From: Sulfitobacter sp. M05
GTDB lineage: Bacteria; Pseudomonadota; Alphaproteobacteria; Rhodobacterales; Rhodobacteraceae
Reading direction: 5' to 3'
Length of the DNA stretch: 64,000 bases
Assembly: GCF_029285175.1 (NCBI RefSeq)
Contig: NZ_JABEDH010000001.1
Coordinates: forward strand, 992,001-1,056,000
The notes under the pieces were generated by a model. It saw nothing but the letters and a program-made list of their open reading frames with translations. It was not told the origin of the DNA and did no database searches. The translations under genes were made by a program, and so were the position numbers. Numbering within the stretch: position 1 is the first letter of the stretch; each line of letters begins with the position of its first letter. Shown one piece after another: positions 1-9,476 of this stretch.

Positions 1-577
<577 letters not shown>

Positions 578-602
578 TGGACATATGGCCCTAGCCGCGG
601 CG

Positions 603-1586
603 TTACCAGTTACAAGCCTTGGAGACCTTCTCAAGAACCCCTGCGATGCCGGTCAAATCATACTCCATTTCATAGATATCGGATCGGCCCTGCATCCGCA
701 CGAGCATCTTTTGTGCCTCCCTTATCTGGTTCAAAAACGGAATAGCGTTGCGTCCGTTCCATAAACCCGCGGCTTTGTTGTTTGATGACGTTTCGAAGGA
801 TCTGGTCAGCGCCGGCTCTCCGTCAAGGCGATACGCCGCAGTCATCGTATCGTTGATTTCAAAGTTTCCCAAATAGAAATACGCTGATGTTGTATCCCGC
901 CGGCATCGCAAAATAAGCGCCGGCGTGGACGCATTGCCAAACCCATCCCGAAACTCCCTCGACGAATCCAGCATGGCTGTAACATTGGGTTGATCTGTAA
1001 TTTCGTCGGTTTCTTCTGTGACAATCCATGCCCCGCCACCCGAATTACCTTCACTATTGGCTTCAGCGATCTCAGTTAGCGGATTGCTCAAAGCGCTTAG
1101 AAGTTCCTTGGACGACCGATGCCCCGCAATTGAGACGACCGGCAACAGATGCATTTGTTCAAGTTTCAAGCCGTTTGAGCTTGCTTGCTCGGCACAGCTC
1201 AAACGCCTGGAAATCTGGAACTTCACCTGTTTCACACTCTTGGCTATATCGCCCTTCAAAAAGACCTCAAGCCCCGCATTTGTCATCTTCGCATAGGTCC
1301 GCGAACTGTATTCGCTATCGTTTACATCTTCAGCCTCAAGGTAACCTGGAAAATGTAAAACGTTTTTGTGCAGACAAAAATACCAGGCTCCTAAATCGGT
1401 TTCTTCCTCTGGGTTGAGTTGGTAAATTTGTCTGACGCCTAAACGCCCATATACCTCATCTAATCGTGCATCTAACTCAAACCCAATGGTTTCTTTTTCA
1501 TGCTCTTGTGCCGAAGTGGCACCTGCCAACAGGACGACGGCGCTCAGAGAGGATAAGAAACGAAACAGCATAGTGATAATATCCAT
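603..1586 (-). CDS. Secreted protein with VasI/TagO-like C-terminal domain
   Basis: This 327-residue protein has a signal peptide (hydrophobic residues about 6-24, cleavage near ATSA-QE), so it should be periplasmic. The middle part matches nothing I recognise. The last 125 residues or so read like the VasI/TagO family (PF11319): an LRC block (ALILRCRRDTTSAYFYLG), a YRLDG strand, a stretch ending in PFL, and a terminal F/YDLTG...ACNW. Those proteins accompany type VI secretion, but no type VI gene is nearby, so the actual role is unknown. An AGGGTG ribosome site supports the start. It converges on hemB 25 bases away. Confidence 0.7.
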   Translation of the reverse strand: MDIITMLFRFLSSLSAVVLLAGATSAQEHEKETIGFELDARLDEVYGRLGVRQIYQLNPEEETDLGAWYFCLHKNVLHFPGYLEAEDVNDSEYSSRTYAKMTNAGLEVFLKGDIAKSVKQVKFQISRRLSCAEQASSNGLKLEQMHLLPVVSIAGHRSSKELLSALSNPLTEIAEANSEGNSGGGAWIVTEETDEITDQPNVTAMLDSSREFRDGFGNASTPALILRCRRDTTSAYFYLGNFEINDTMTAAYRLDGEPALTRSFETSSNNKAAGLWNGRNAIPFLNQIREAQKMLVRMQGRSDIYEMEYDLTGIAGVLEKVSKACNW

Positions 1587-1628
1587 TTTATCTGCACCCT
1601 AACGCCTAAGTTGCTCTCGTCAACAAAC

Positions 1629-1650
1629 CACCACCTTATGGTGGTGTTTT
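1629..1650 (+). terminator. Small hairpin with T-tract, function unclear
   Basis: A 7-bp stem CACCACC/GGTGGTG with a TTAT loop is followed by TTTT. It looks like a weak intrinsic terminator on the plus strand, but no plus-strand gene ends just upstream. It lies in the divergent promoter region between the VasI-like gene and the SYLF gene, so it may be a leader structure or incidental. Confidence 0.3.
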
Positions 1651-1816
1651 ATTCACCAATTCTGCCCCCAAGCGTCACAGAAAATACCCCCGCCACAAAA
1701 CACAGCGCCTTTTCGCCCAAACCTCCTTCCCGCATGACAAGCTGCAAAAAACCGCCTATAGTCCCCGACAAGCCGGGAAAAAAACTGGCATCAGGCAACA
1801 ATTACAGGCAGACAAG

Positions 1817-2383
1817 ATGAGCAATCCGATTTATTCGCGGCGCGCCTTTACCTTTGGCGCTTTGGCCGCCGGCGGGGCACTGGCCGCATGTGGCAACGGC
1901 GTGGGGGGCTATGGCTCGCAAACCATCGACGCGCGGGTTTATGCCACATTGAACGAAATGTACCGCAGCTACCCCAACACAGTGCAACTCGCCCAAAAAT
2001 CCAATGGCATGTTGGTGATGCCTCTGGTCACCGAAGCCGGTCTTGGTCTGGGCGGAGCCTACGGGCGCGGGGCCCTGCTGATCAATGACACCACAGTTGA
2101 CTATTATTCCGTCGCCAAAGCTTCGGGCGGTTTGCAAATCGGTGCCCAGCAATATGCACATGTCCTGTTTTTCATGACTGAGAATGCGCTTTTGGGCTTT
2201 CGCCGCTCGCCCGGTTGGGCGGCTGGTGCGGATGTTGAATATGTGATTTCGGATCGTGGTGACTCTGTCGAGGCTGCAACCACAACTGCGCTGGCACCGG
2301 TACTGGCCGCTGTCTTTGGCCGCGCCGGCCTTCGGGTTGGTGCGACACTGGAAGGCACAAAATACACCCGTATCATCCCCTAG
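1817..2383 (+). CDS. SYLF-domain (Ysc84-like) lipoprotein
   Basis: This 188-residue protein starts with a twin-arginine-like region (SRRAFTFG) and a lipobox ending in AAC at about residue 25, so it should be exported and lipid-anchored. The remaining sequence fits the SYLF/DUF500 lipid-binding domain: GMLVMPLVTEAGLGLGGAYGRGALL is typical of the first half, and SVAKASGGLQIGAQQYAHVLFF of the second. Bacterial members are mostly uncharacterised; eukaryotic ones bind phosphoinositides. It stands alone with its own upstream region. The domain call is confident, the role is not known. Confidence 0.85.
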   Translation: MSNPIYSRRAFTFGALAAGGALAACGNGVGGYGSQTIDARVYATLNEMYRSYPNTVQLAQKSNGMLVMPLVTEAGLGLGGAYGRGALLINDTTVDYYSVAKASGGLQIGAQQYAHVLFFMTENALLGFRRSPGWAAGADVEYVISDRGDSVEAATTTALAPVLAAVFGRAGLRVGATLEGTKYTRIIP

Positions 2384-2414
2384 GGTCAGGGCCTAATACA
2401 CCAACGGCGCGCGC

Positions 2415-2517
2415 TGGAGCGTTTCAGGCTTAACTTGAGAAATCTCGCCCCCTTTTTGCGTTCAACCAAGGGGACTGGTGGCGAACAAGGGTTCCAAGTT
2501 TTACTCGAAACGCTATA
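2415..2517. repeat. Dispersed palindromic repeat, diverged copy
   Basis: A 103-base element with imperfect ends (AGCGTTTC left, CGAAACGCT right). It aligns along its length with the element at 58917-59020: both share CTTAAC-TGAG near the left end, GCGTTC-ACCAA-GGG in the centre and GCGAACAAG-GTT towards the right end. This copy's termini have diverged more than those of the other. It occupies part of the 362-base gap between the SYLF gene and the acylase. Confidence 0.7.
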
Positions 2518-2546
2518 CCGATCTTGTGGCGCGCGCCTCTTCTCCT

Positions 2547-2570
2547 CTCTTTTTGGCCTTAAATACTGTC
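2547..2570 (-). repeat. Short dispersed motif (AGTATTT-GGCCAAAAAG type)
   Basis: Read on the minus strand this is GACAGTATTTAAGGCCAAAAAG followed by GAG, the same motif as at 16491, 42984 and 54313. Unlike those it does not follow a stop codon in the same orientation; it lies in the gap before the acylase gene. The rest of this 362-base gap shows no convincing gene. Confidence 0.65.
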
Positions 2571-2745
2571 CACAGGTGCCCCGCCCGCCGTCCCATGTTA
2601 AACACAGCCCCCGACTAACCTTGCAAAATCATCCGGGCGGCCATTCGCTCGGGCTGATGTACTTTTACATGGCTCCAAGTTGCGGTATCGACAGACGATG
2701 CCAACCGCCTGCGCCTAAAATCGCAGAGCCCAACCGGAGCGTTTC

Positions 2746-5214
2746 ATGGCCCTGATCTTTCGCTGGCTTATCCGAATTGCCGCTACACTAGTTGTGTTAA
2801 GCATGGTCACTGTCAGTTTGATCTATTGGCTCGCGTCACGTTCCCTGCCCGATTACACCGATGAAGTCGCCGTACGTGGATTGACGGCACCGGTCGAAAT
2901 CGTGCGCGACAATGCCAATGTACCGCATATCTTTGGAACTTCCGACGCCGATGTCTTCTTTGGTCTCGGCTTTGCCCATGCACAGGATCGCATGTGGCAG
3001 ATGACTGTTTTGCGCCGCACCGCCCAAGGCCGCCTAAGCGAGGTCTTCGGGGCATCTACGCTGGACATCGACAAGCTGATGCGCCGTCTGGATCTCTACC
3101 CGCTGGCCGTTCAATCCGCTGCTGCGCTTGATGCAAAAACCCGCAGCGCGCTTGAGGCTTACGCCGCCGGCGTCAATGCCCGCCTGAACCAGATCAACTC
3201 CGAAGCACTGGGGCGCGGGGCTCCGGAAATGTTGCTGTTCAACGCTCCGATGGCCCCATGGCGCCCCGCTGATTCCATCGCCATCACCAAACTGATGGGG
3301 GTGCAGCTGTCCGGCCACCTTCAGGCCGAAGTGATCCGCGCCCGCACTTCGCTGGCCCTGCCGGACGAAGACCGCGTGCGCGATATCCTGCCCGATTTTC
3401 CGGGCTCGGGCGTGGCTGCCCTACCCGAATATGCCGCTCTTCTCCCTGATGCTCCGCGTCATGCGGCAAACCGCCCGCTGAACCGGCATCCACTGTCGCC
3501 GTTCAAGGATCTGGCCTTTGCCGGTGCTTCAAACGCTTGGGCAGCAGCGCCGTCGCGGTCCGCGTCAGGCGGGACATTACTGGCCAATGATCCGCATCTG
3601 GGGTTCACCGCCCCCGCAATCTGGTATCTGGCACGGCTTGAGCTGCAATCAGGTGGCGTCATCGGCGGCACCATCCCCGGCATGCCCGTTGTGCTAACCG
3701 GACGCAGCGGTGCATTAGGCTGGGGGCTTACCTCGGCCTATCTGGACGATCAGGATGTTCACATCGAACAAATAAACCCTGATAACACCGAACAATACCG
3801 CACCCCCGACGGGTTCAAGGAATTTGTCAAACGGGCGTCAATTATCACCGTCAAGGACGCTGATCCCGTCACCTTGACCCTACGTTGGACCGACAACGGG
3901 CCGGTACTGCCGGGATCACACTACAACCTGTCCAGCGTCACCCCAGCGGGGCATGTTGCCTCGCTGAACTGGACGGTACTGAGCCCACGCGACACATCGC
4001 TTAGCGCCGCGATGGCACTGATGGAGGCGAAATCGGTTGAGGAAGGGATCAAAGCCACGCAAAATTACATCGCGCCAGCCCAAAACCTGACCTTGGTGGA
4101 TCGCGAAAACATCGCGATGAAGATGATTGGCGCGATGCCGCGCCGCGACGCGGGCCACCAAAGCCAAGGCCGGATGCCCTCGCCCGGTTGGATTGCGGCG
4201 AACCGTTGGCAGGGCATCATGCCCTATGCCGCCAACCCCGAGTTCGTGGCCCCTGCGGGGGGCATTCTGGGCAATACCAACAATAAAACCGTGGACCGCC
4301 CGTTTCCCAACCACGTATCATTCCTCTGGGGGGATACTCAAAGGGTCCAGCGCTGGCGGCGGTTGATGCAAACCCGCCAGGTACATACCCGCGACAGCTT
4401 TATCGAGGCGCAGCTGGACACGGTCAGCTTTACCGCCCGCTCCCTGCTGCCGCTGATCGGGGCCGAACTGTGGTTCACCGGCGAAGCCGCCCCTGAAGGC
4501 AGCCCGGAACGTCAACGCCAACGCGCATTGATCCTGCTGGCGGGCTGGTCGGGCGAAATGAATGAACACCTGCCCGAACCGCTGATCTATGCCGCTTGGC
4601 TGCGCAGCCTTCAGACGCGGCTTATTCAGGATGAACTGGGCCCTCTGGCCGATGAATTCGACCACGTGCAACCGCTGTTCATTGAACGGGCTTTTCGCGA
4701 TGTGAACGGGGCCGGTGTCTGGTGTGATGTGGTGCAATCTGCCCGTGTCGAGGACTGTGCCGAAATGGCGCAGCTGGCACTGGATGATGCGTTGTTGTGG
4801 ATCAATGAAACATGGGGGCCGCAGCTGGAAAGCCTGCGCTGGGGCGATGCCCATCAGGCCACCCATGACCATCCCGTCCTCGGGACAGTGCCGGTGCTGC
4901 GCTACTTTGTGAACATCCGGCAATCGACCTCTGGCGGGGACAATACATTGCAACGCGGACGCACCAAAGGCGAAGACCCCGACCCGTTCCACAATGTGCA
5001 TGGGGCCGGTTACCGTGGTGTTTATGACTTTGCCGATCCGGATTCGTCGGTCTTTGTCAGCTCTACAGGCCAGTCTGGCCATTTCCTGTCCCGCCATTAC
5101 GACGATCTGGCACAGCTGTGGCGGCGCGGTGAGTATATCCCGATGTCGCTGGATGCCGACCTTGCCCGCGCGGCCTCTGTTGGGGTGACAACATTGACCC
5201 CGGCCAGCCGATGA
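2746..5214 (+). CDS. Penicillin acylase family protein (N-terminal nucleophile amidohydrolase)
   Basis: This 822-residue protein has an N-terminal membrane or signal segment (residues 5-28) and the PF01804 layout: a short alpha chain, a spacer, then a beta chain beginning at a self-cleavage serine. The serine is Ser262 in GASNAWAA, followed by the LLANDPHLGFTAPAIWY block of the family. The asparagine region GNTNNKTVDRPF near 510 and the HGAGYRGVYDF block near the C-terminus also fit. Members hydrolyse amides such as penicillins, cephalosporins or acyl-homoserine lactones; the substrate cannot be read here. A GGAG site precedes the start. Its stop overlaps the next gene by 4 bases. Confidence 0.92.
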   Translation: MALIFRWLIRIAATLVVLSMVTVSLIYWLASRSLPDYTDEVAVRGLTAPVEIVRDNANVPHIFGTSDADVFFGLGFAHAQDRMWQMTVLRRTAQGRLSEVFGASTLDIDKLMRRLDLYPLAVQSAAALDAKTRSALEAYAAGVNARLNQINSEALGRGAPEMLLFNAPMAPWRPADSIAITKLMGVQLSGHLQAEVIRARTSLALPDEDRVRDILPDFPGSGVAALPEYAALLPDAPRHAANRPLNRHPLSPFKDLAFAGASNAWAAAPSRSASGGTLLANDPHLGFTAPAIWYLARLELQSGGVIGGTIPGMPVVLTGRSGALGWGLTSAYLDDQDVHIEQINPDNTEQYRTPDGFKEFVKRASIITVKDADPVTLTLRWTDNGPVLPGSHYNLSSVTPAGHVASLNWTVLSPRDTSLSAAMALMEAKSVEEGIKATQNYIAPAQNLTLVDRENIAMKMIGAMPRRDAGHQSQGRMPSPGWIAANRWQGIMPYAANPEFVAPAGGILGNTNNKTVDRPFPNHVSFLWGDTQRVQRWRRLMQTRQVHTRDSFIEAQLDTVSFTARSLLPLIGAELWFTGEAAPEGSPERQRQRALILLAGWSGEMNEHLPEPLIYAAWLRSLQTRLIQDELGPLADEFDHVQPLFIERAFRDVNGAGVWCDVVQSARVEDCAEMAQLALDDALLWINETWGPQLESLRWGDAHQATHDHPVLGTVPVLRYFVNIRQSTSGGDNTLQRGRTKGEDPDPFHNVHGAGYRGVYDFADPDSSVFVSSTGQSGHFLSRHYDDLAQLWRRGEYIPMSLDADLARAASVGVTTLTPASR

Positions 5215-5774
5215 ACCGGGTTATTCTGCTGAACAAACCCTTTGGCGTGCTGTCACAGTTCACCGACAAAGGCACCCAAGGATCGAACCGCCCGACCCTG
5301 TCGGCCTATATCGACCAGCCAGGGTTCTATCCCGCCGGACGGCTGGACCGCGACAGCGAAGGGCTGATGGTGCTGACCGACAATGGTGCCTTGCAAGCCC
5401 GCATCGCCCATCCAAAATACAAGCGCCCCAAAACCTATCATGTTCAGGTCGAGGGCACACCGGATGCCAAAGCGTTGGATGCCTTGCGCAAGGGCGTTGT
5501 GTTGAAAGACGGCAAGACTGCCCCTGCCGAAATCACTCAGATTGATCCCCCCGAGGGGCTTTGGGAACGCGATCCGCCGGTGCGGTTTCGAAAAACTGTG
5601 CCGGATGCCTGGCTGCGGATCACCATTCGTGAAGGCCGCAACCGGCAGGTGCGCCGGATGACGGCCCATGTGGATCTGCCCACCCTGCGCCTGATCCGCG
5701 TTCAAATCGGCGACTGGTCCCTCAACGACCTGCGCCCCGGTGCGTGGCGATGGGCGTCAGAGACGGGTGCCTAA
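5211..5774 (+). CDS. rluE: 23S rRNA pseudouridine synthase, RluE/RsuA type
   Basis: A 187-residue enzyme that isomerises uridine in rRNA. It carries the RsuA/RluB/E/F active-site motif GRLDRDSEGLMVLT with catalytic Asp46, and the family's terminal block GRNRQVRRMTAHVDLPTLRLIRV. It lacks the N-terminal S4 domain, beginning directly with ILLNKPFGVLSQF, which fits RluE (E. coli modifies U2457 of 23S rRNA). The ATG overlaps the acylase stop by 4 bases, so the two are translationally coupled even though their jobs look unrelated. The exact target uridine is inferred from family resemblance. Confidence 0.88.
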   Translation: MNRVILLNKPFGVLSQFTDKGTQGSNRPTLSAYIDQPGFYPAGRLDRDSEGLMVLTDNGALQARIAHPKYKRPKTYHVQVEGTPDAKALDALRKGVVLKDGKTAPAEITQIDPPEGLWERDPPVRFRKTVPDAWLRITIREGRNRQVRRMTAHVDLPTLRLIRVQIGDWSLNDLRPGAWRWASETGA

Positions 5775-5923
5775 AGCGTTTCAAGCTTTGCTCCAAGCGC
5801 TATTATGTGTCCGGTTTTAATGATGGGGATTGCGTCCCCCAATGCCCCGAGAACGCGAAGCCTTGCAGGGTATTGGGGGTCCACCTTTAAGGCCGGGTGC
5901 CCATAGGCTGACCACCACACATG

Positions 5924-5951
5924 AAAAAACCGCCGGCGTTTCCACCGGCGG
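5924..5951 (-). terminator. Intrinsic terminator of the DAHP synthase gene
   Basis: On the minus strand a 7-bp GC-rich stem (CCGCCGG/CCGGCGG) with an 8-base loop is followed by a run of six T. It lies 24 bases beyond the stop of the DAHP synthase gene. Confidence 0.85.
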
Positions 5952-5975
5952 CCTTCAATTCAGAAACAGCGGCCC

Positions 5976-7346
5976 TCAGCCAGCAGCTTGTGTGCGCTGT
6001 TGCTCGCGACGGGCACCCAATTCCTCTGCGACAAGGAAGGCCAGCTCAAGAGACTGGCTCGCGTTCAGGCGCGGATCGCAGGCTGTGTGATAACGATGGG
6101 ACAAATCTTCGTCAGAAACCGCGCGCACACCACCGGTACATTCGGTCACATCCTGCCCGGTCATCTCGAAATGCACGCCGCCGGGCACAGTGCCCTCCGC
6201 GGCATGAACGCCAAAGAATTCGCGCACTTCACGCAGCACGGATTCAAAGGGCCGCGTCTTGTAACCAGACGAGGATTTGATGGTGTTGCCGTGCATCGCA
6301 TCACAAGTCCAGACGACATTCGCGCCTTCTTCCTGAACGGTTTTGATCAGCCGCGGCAGGTGTTCCCCAACAGACCCCGCGCCGAAACGCGCGATCAGGG
6401 TCAAACGCCCCTCTTCGTTCTGCGGGTTCAGCTTGGCCATCAGCAATTTGAGGTCATCACTGGTCATGCTTGGACCACATTTCAATCCGATCGGGTTCAT
6501 CACACCCGAGGCGAACTCCACATGTGCCCCGTCTGGCTGGCGGGTGCGGTCCCCGATCCAGATCATATGCCCCGATCCGGCCAGCCATTTGCCGGTCATG
6601 CTGTCCTGACGACACAGCGCCTCTTCGTATTCCAGCAACAGCGATTCATGGCTGGTGTAGAACTCGACTGATTGCAGCGTATGTGCCGTGTCAGAATTAA
6701 CGCCGGCCGCAGACATGAAATCCAGCGTGTCGGAAATGCGGTTGGCAATCTCCCGGTATTTCGCGGCCTTTTCCCCATCGGTAAAGCCCAGCGTCCAGCC
6801 GTGGACCTGATGCACATCCGCATAGCCACCGGTGGAGAAAGCCCGCAGCAGGTTCAGCGTGGCCGCCGCCTGCGTATAGGCGCGCAGCATTTTGTCAGGA
6901 TTAGGGATACGCGCATCCGCGGTGAAATCCAGATCGTTGATAATGTCGCCGCGGTAGCTGGGCAGTTCCACACCATCGACGCTTTCAGTATTTGCCGAAC
7001 GCGGTTTTGCAAACTGCCCGGCCATCCGGCCCAGTTTGATGACCGGCACCTTGGCGCCATGGGTCAAAACAATCGCCATCTGCAACATGACTTTAAAAGT
7101 GTCACGAATCGCATCCGAACTGAACTGCTCAAAGCTCTCTGCGCAATCCCCCCCCTGCAACAGAAATGCCTCGCCGCGCCCAGCTGCCGCGAGATGCCGC
7201 TTGAGACGGTTCGCCTCGCCGCCAAAGACCAGAACCGGATATCGTGCAAGCTGTGCCTCAACGGCGGTAAGCGCCGCTTGATCAGGATAGTCAGGCATCT
7301 GGATTCGCGGTTTGTTGCGCCAGCTTGATTTGCTCCACATGGTCAT
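5976..7346 (-). CDS. Class II 3-deoxy-7-phosphoheptulonate (DAHP) synthase
   Basis: This enzyme condenses phosphoenolpyruvate with erythrose 4-phosphate, the first step of the shikimate pathway to aromatic amino acids. The 456 residues fit the class II (plant/mycobacterial-type) family. The metal ligands can be picked out: Cys in [11 protein letters not shown], His in CDAMHGNT, Glu in GGVHFEMTG and Asp in CDPRLNASQ. There is no added chorismate mutase or ACT domain, so any feedback control is not visible. A GGAG site lies about 10 bases before the start. It is a single-gene unit with its own terminator, divergent from the GlxA regulator. Confidence 0.96.
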   Translation of the reverse strand: MTMWSKSSWRNKPRIQMPDYPDQAALTAVEAQLARYPVLVFGGEANRLKRHLAAAGRGEAFLLQGGDCAESFEQFSSDAIRDTFKVMLQMAIVLTHGAKVPVIKLGRMAGQFAKPRSANTESVDGVELPSYRGDIINDLDFTADARIPNPDKMLRAYTQAAATLNLLRAFSTGGYADVHQVHGWTLGFTDGEKAAKYREIANRISDTLDFMSAAGVNSDTAHTLQSVEFYTSHESLLLEYEEALCRQDSMTGKWLAGSGHMIWIGDRTRQPDGAHVEFASGVMNPIGLKCGPSMTSDDLKLLMAKLNPQNEEGRLTLIARFGAGSVGEHLPRLIKTVQEEGANVVWTCDAMHGNTIKSSSGYKTRPFESVLREVREFFGVHAAEGTVPGGVHFEMTGQDVTECTGGVRAVSDEDLSHRYHTACDPRLNASQSLELAFLVAEELGARREQQRTQAAG

Positions 7347-7540
7347 GGTCTTTTACTCCGGTCAAAGCGCTGACGGTCAGCGCTATCAAGGCCTTTTCTA
7401 TACAAAACGCAGCACGCGGTGACCAGAACCCATTTGCGCCCTCTTGACCTTGACCGTTGTCCGTGAGCAGGGTTTCTGTCAGGTTCATTGCTGTTTGCGC
7501 TCTGACCTCTGTTTTACACCTTCTATCAAAGGACGCCGCG

Positions 7541-8545
7541 ATGTCCGCTCCGCGCTCAGCCACTCGTGTCCCAGTCGACACAGACAAGCCACGCCGCTTT
7601 GTCTTTGTCCTGTTGGACCAATTCAGTCTCCTGTGTTTTGCGACAGCAATCGACAGCCTGCGCATTGCCAACCGGATGGCGGGCAAAACCATCTACAGTT
7701 GGATGACCATGGGCGAAGGGGGGGACACCATGGCCTGTTCGGCGGGGTCGGTTTTCCAACTGGACGACGATCTGGGTGATTTGCTGCGCGACGATACAAT
7801 CATGATCTGCGGCGGCATGGATGTTCAGGCGGCCACCAGCAAGAAAGTCCTGGGTTGGCTGCGCCGCGAATCCCGCAAAGGGTTGGTTGTCGGTGGTCTC
7901 TGCACCGCAGCCTATACACTGGCAAAAGCCGGGTTACTGGACAACAAGCGAGCGACGATCCACTGGGAAAATCAGGACAGTTTCGCCGAGGAGTTTCAAG
8001 AAGTCGACCTGACAAAATCGGTCTTTGTGGTAGATGGCAACCGATTGACGACTGCTGGTGGAACCTCCTCGATTGACTTGATGCTGAAGCTGATTGCGGA
8101 TGATCAGGGTGAGGAACTTGCCAACGCAGTTGCGGATCAGCTGATCTATTCCTCGATCCGAACCGATCAGGACACCCAACGCCTGAGCGTCCCGACCCGT
8201 ATCGGCGTGCGCCATCCCAAGCTGTCGCAAGTGATTCAGATGATGGAAAATAACATCGAGGACCCGATCAGCCCTTCGCTGCTGGCCAAGGATGTCGGCA
8301 TGTCTACGCGCCAGTTGGAACGGCTGTTCCGGCGTTATCTGAACCGATCGCCGAAACGCTATTACATGGAACTTCGCCTGCAAAAAGCGCGCAACCTGTT
8401 GATGCAGACCGATATGAGCGTGATCAATGTTGCACTGGCCTGCGGTTTTGCCTCGCCTTCGCATTTCTCTAAATGCTACCGTGCGCATTATGAAACCACA
8501 CCTTACCGTGAACGCGGCAGCCATGCCACGCGGCTTTCGATCTAG
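7541..8545 (+). CDS. GlxA-family transcriptional regulator (DJ-1/PfpI-like plus AraC domain)
   Basis: The 334-residue protein joins an N-terminal DJ-1/PfpI-like domain (about residues 15-190) to a C-terminal AraC-type double helix-turn-helix (about 225-325; ...LERLFRRYLNRSPKRYYMELRLQKAR and GFASPSHFSKCYRAHY). This is the architecture of GbdR, CdhR and ArgR, which sense betaine, carnitine or arginine-related compounds. The ATG at 7541 has AAAGGAC just upstream; an in-frame start 28 codons earlier has no such site. The crotonase gene follows in the same direction, so a carnitine or betaine link is possible but unproven. Confidence 0.9.
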   Translation: MSAPRSATRVPVDTDKPRRFVFVLLDQFSLLCFATAIDSLRIANRMAGKTIYSWMTMGEGGDTMACSAGSVFQLDDDLGDLLRDDTIMICGGMDVQAATSKKVLGWLRRESRKGLVVGGLCTAAYTLAKAGLLDNKRATIHWENQDSFAEEFQEVDLTKSVFVVDGNRLTTAGGTSSIDLMLKLIADDQGEELANAVADQLIYSSIRTDQDTQRLSVPTRIGVRHPKLSQVIQMMENNIEDPISPSLLAKDVGMSTRQLERLFRRYLNRSPKRYYMELRLQKARNLLMQTDMSVINVALACGFASPSHFSKCYRAHYETTPYRERGSHATRLSI

Positions 8546-8658
8546 CCTGCCGGACCTGCGTTTGCGCAACGATGATGGTGTGTGGTCTGTGGGGGCAGCT
8601 GAACAGCGTGCCCGCACCCGTCCAAATTCAGTTCTCATCCCTTTAAAGGAAACGCAGT

Positions 8659-9468
8659 ATGCCGATCACTATCGACCCCGCTAAATTCACAAACCTTGCC
8701 GTTCAGGAGCATGAAAATGGGGTTTGGGTGGTCACTCTTAACCGCCCGTCAAAGCGCAATGCGCTGGACATTGACACCATCGAAGAGCTGGTCGATTTCT
8801 TTTCCGCCGCACCGCGCGCGGGTGTTCATGCGGTTGTTCTGGCCGGTTCCGGTGATCACTTCTGTGCCGGGCTCGATTTGATCGAACACCATGACGAAGA
8901 CCGCAGCCCCGCAGACTTTATGCATGTCTGCCTGCGCTGGCACGAAGCCTTTAACAAGATGGAATATGGCGGCGTTCCGATCATTGCAGCCCTGCAAGGT
9001 GCCGTGGTCGGCGGCGGCCTTGAGCTGGCCAGTTCGGCGCATATTCGCGTGATGGATCAAAGCGCCTATTTCGCGCTGCCCGAAGGCCAACGTGGCCTTT
9101 TCACCGGTGGCGGCGCGACCATCCGGGTGACCGATCTGGTCGGCAAATCGCGGATGATCGACATGATGCTGACAGGCCGCGTGTATGGCGGGCAGGAAGC
9201 GGCAGATCTTGGGTTGGCGCAATACATCGTAGAGGGTTCAAGCTTTGATGCGGCCATGGAGCTGGCCCAGCGGGCAGCCCAAAACCTGCCCCTGTCAAAC
9301 TTTGCCATCTGTTCGGCAGTCAGCCACATGCAAAATATGTCCGCAATGGATGCCGCCTACGCCGAGGCCGTGGTGGCCGGTGTGGTCAACACCCAACCCG
9401 ATGCCCGGGCGCGGCTTGCAGCATTTGCCGACAAGAGCGCCGCCAGAGTGCGCCCGAACGAAAGCTAA
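8659..9468 (+). CDS. Crotonase / enoyl-CoA hydratase family protein
   Basis: A 269-residue crotonase-fold enzyme acting on acyl-CoA thioesters. The first oxyanion-hole strand is [12 protein letters not shown] (near residues 55-66). The second is [18 protein letters not shown] (about 114-131), followed by [17 protein letters not shown], where hydratases carry a catalytic glutamate. These fix the fold but not the substrate. AAAGGA lies 9 bases before the ATG. It follows the GlxA regulator by 113 bases and faces the sugar dehydrogenase gene end to end, with only 8 bases between stops. Confidence 0.9.
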   Translation: MPITIDPAKFTNLAVQEHENGVWVVTLNRPSKRNALDIDTIEELVDFFSAAPRAGVHAVVLAGSGDHFCAGLDLIEHHDEDRSPADFMHVCLRWHEAFNKMEYGGVPIIAALQGAVVGGGLELASSAHIRVMDQSAYFALPEGQRGLFTGGGATIRVTDLVGKSRMIDMMLTGRVYGGQEAADLGLAQYIVEGSSFDAAMELAQRAAQNLPLSNFAICSAVSHMQNMSAMDAAYAEAVVAGVVNTQPDARARLAAFADKSAARVRPNES

Positions 9469-9476
9469 GGTGCCGA

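Noticed and set aside
2435..2755. 106-codon open frame before the acylase gene
   Set aside because: It runs through the palindromic repeat and the dispersed motif, has no family resemblance and no ribosome site, and overlaps the acylase start.
4318..5097. 259-codon minus-strand frame within the acylase gene
   Set aside because: Shadow of the acylase coding frame; the sense-strand protein has clear catalytic motifs.
5772..5803. Possible third copy of the palindromic repeat after the pseudouridine synthase gene
   Set aside because: AGCGTTTCAAG and a later AAGCGCT recall the repeat ends, but the central blocks are absent, so similarity may be chance.
5988..6671. Long plus-strand open frame opposite the DAHP synthase gene
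   Set aside because: It is antisense to a well-identified enzyme and has no domain; typical of high-GC coding DNA.
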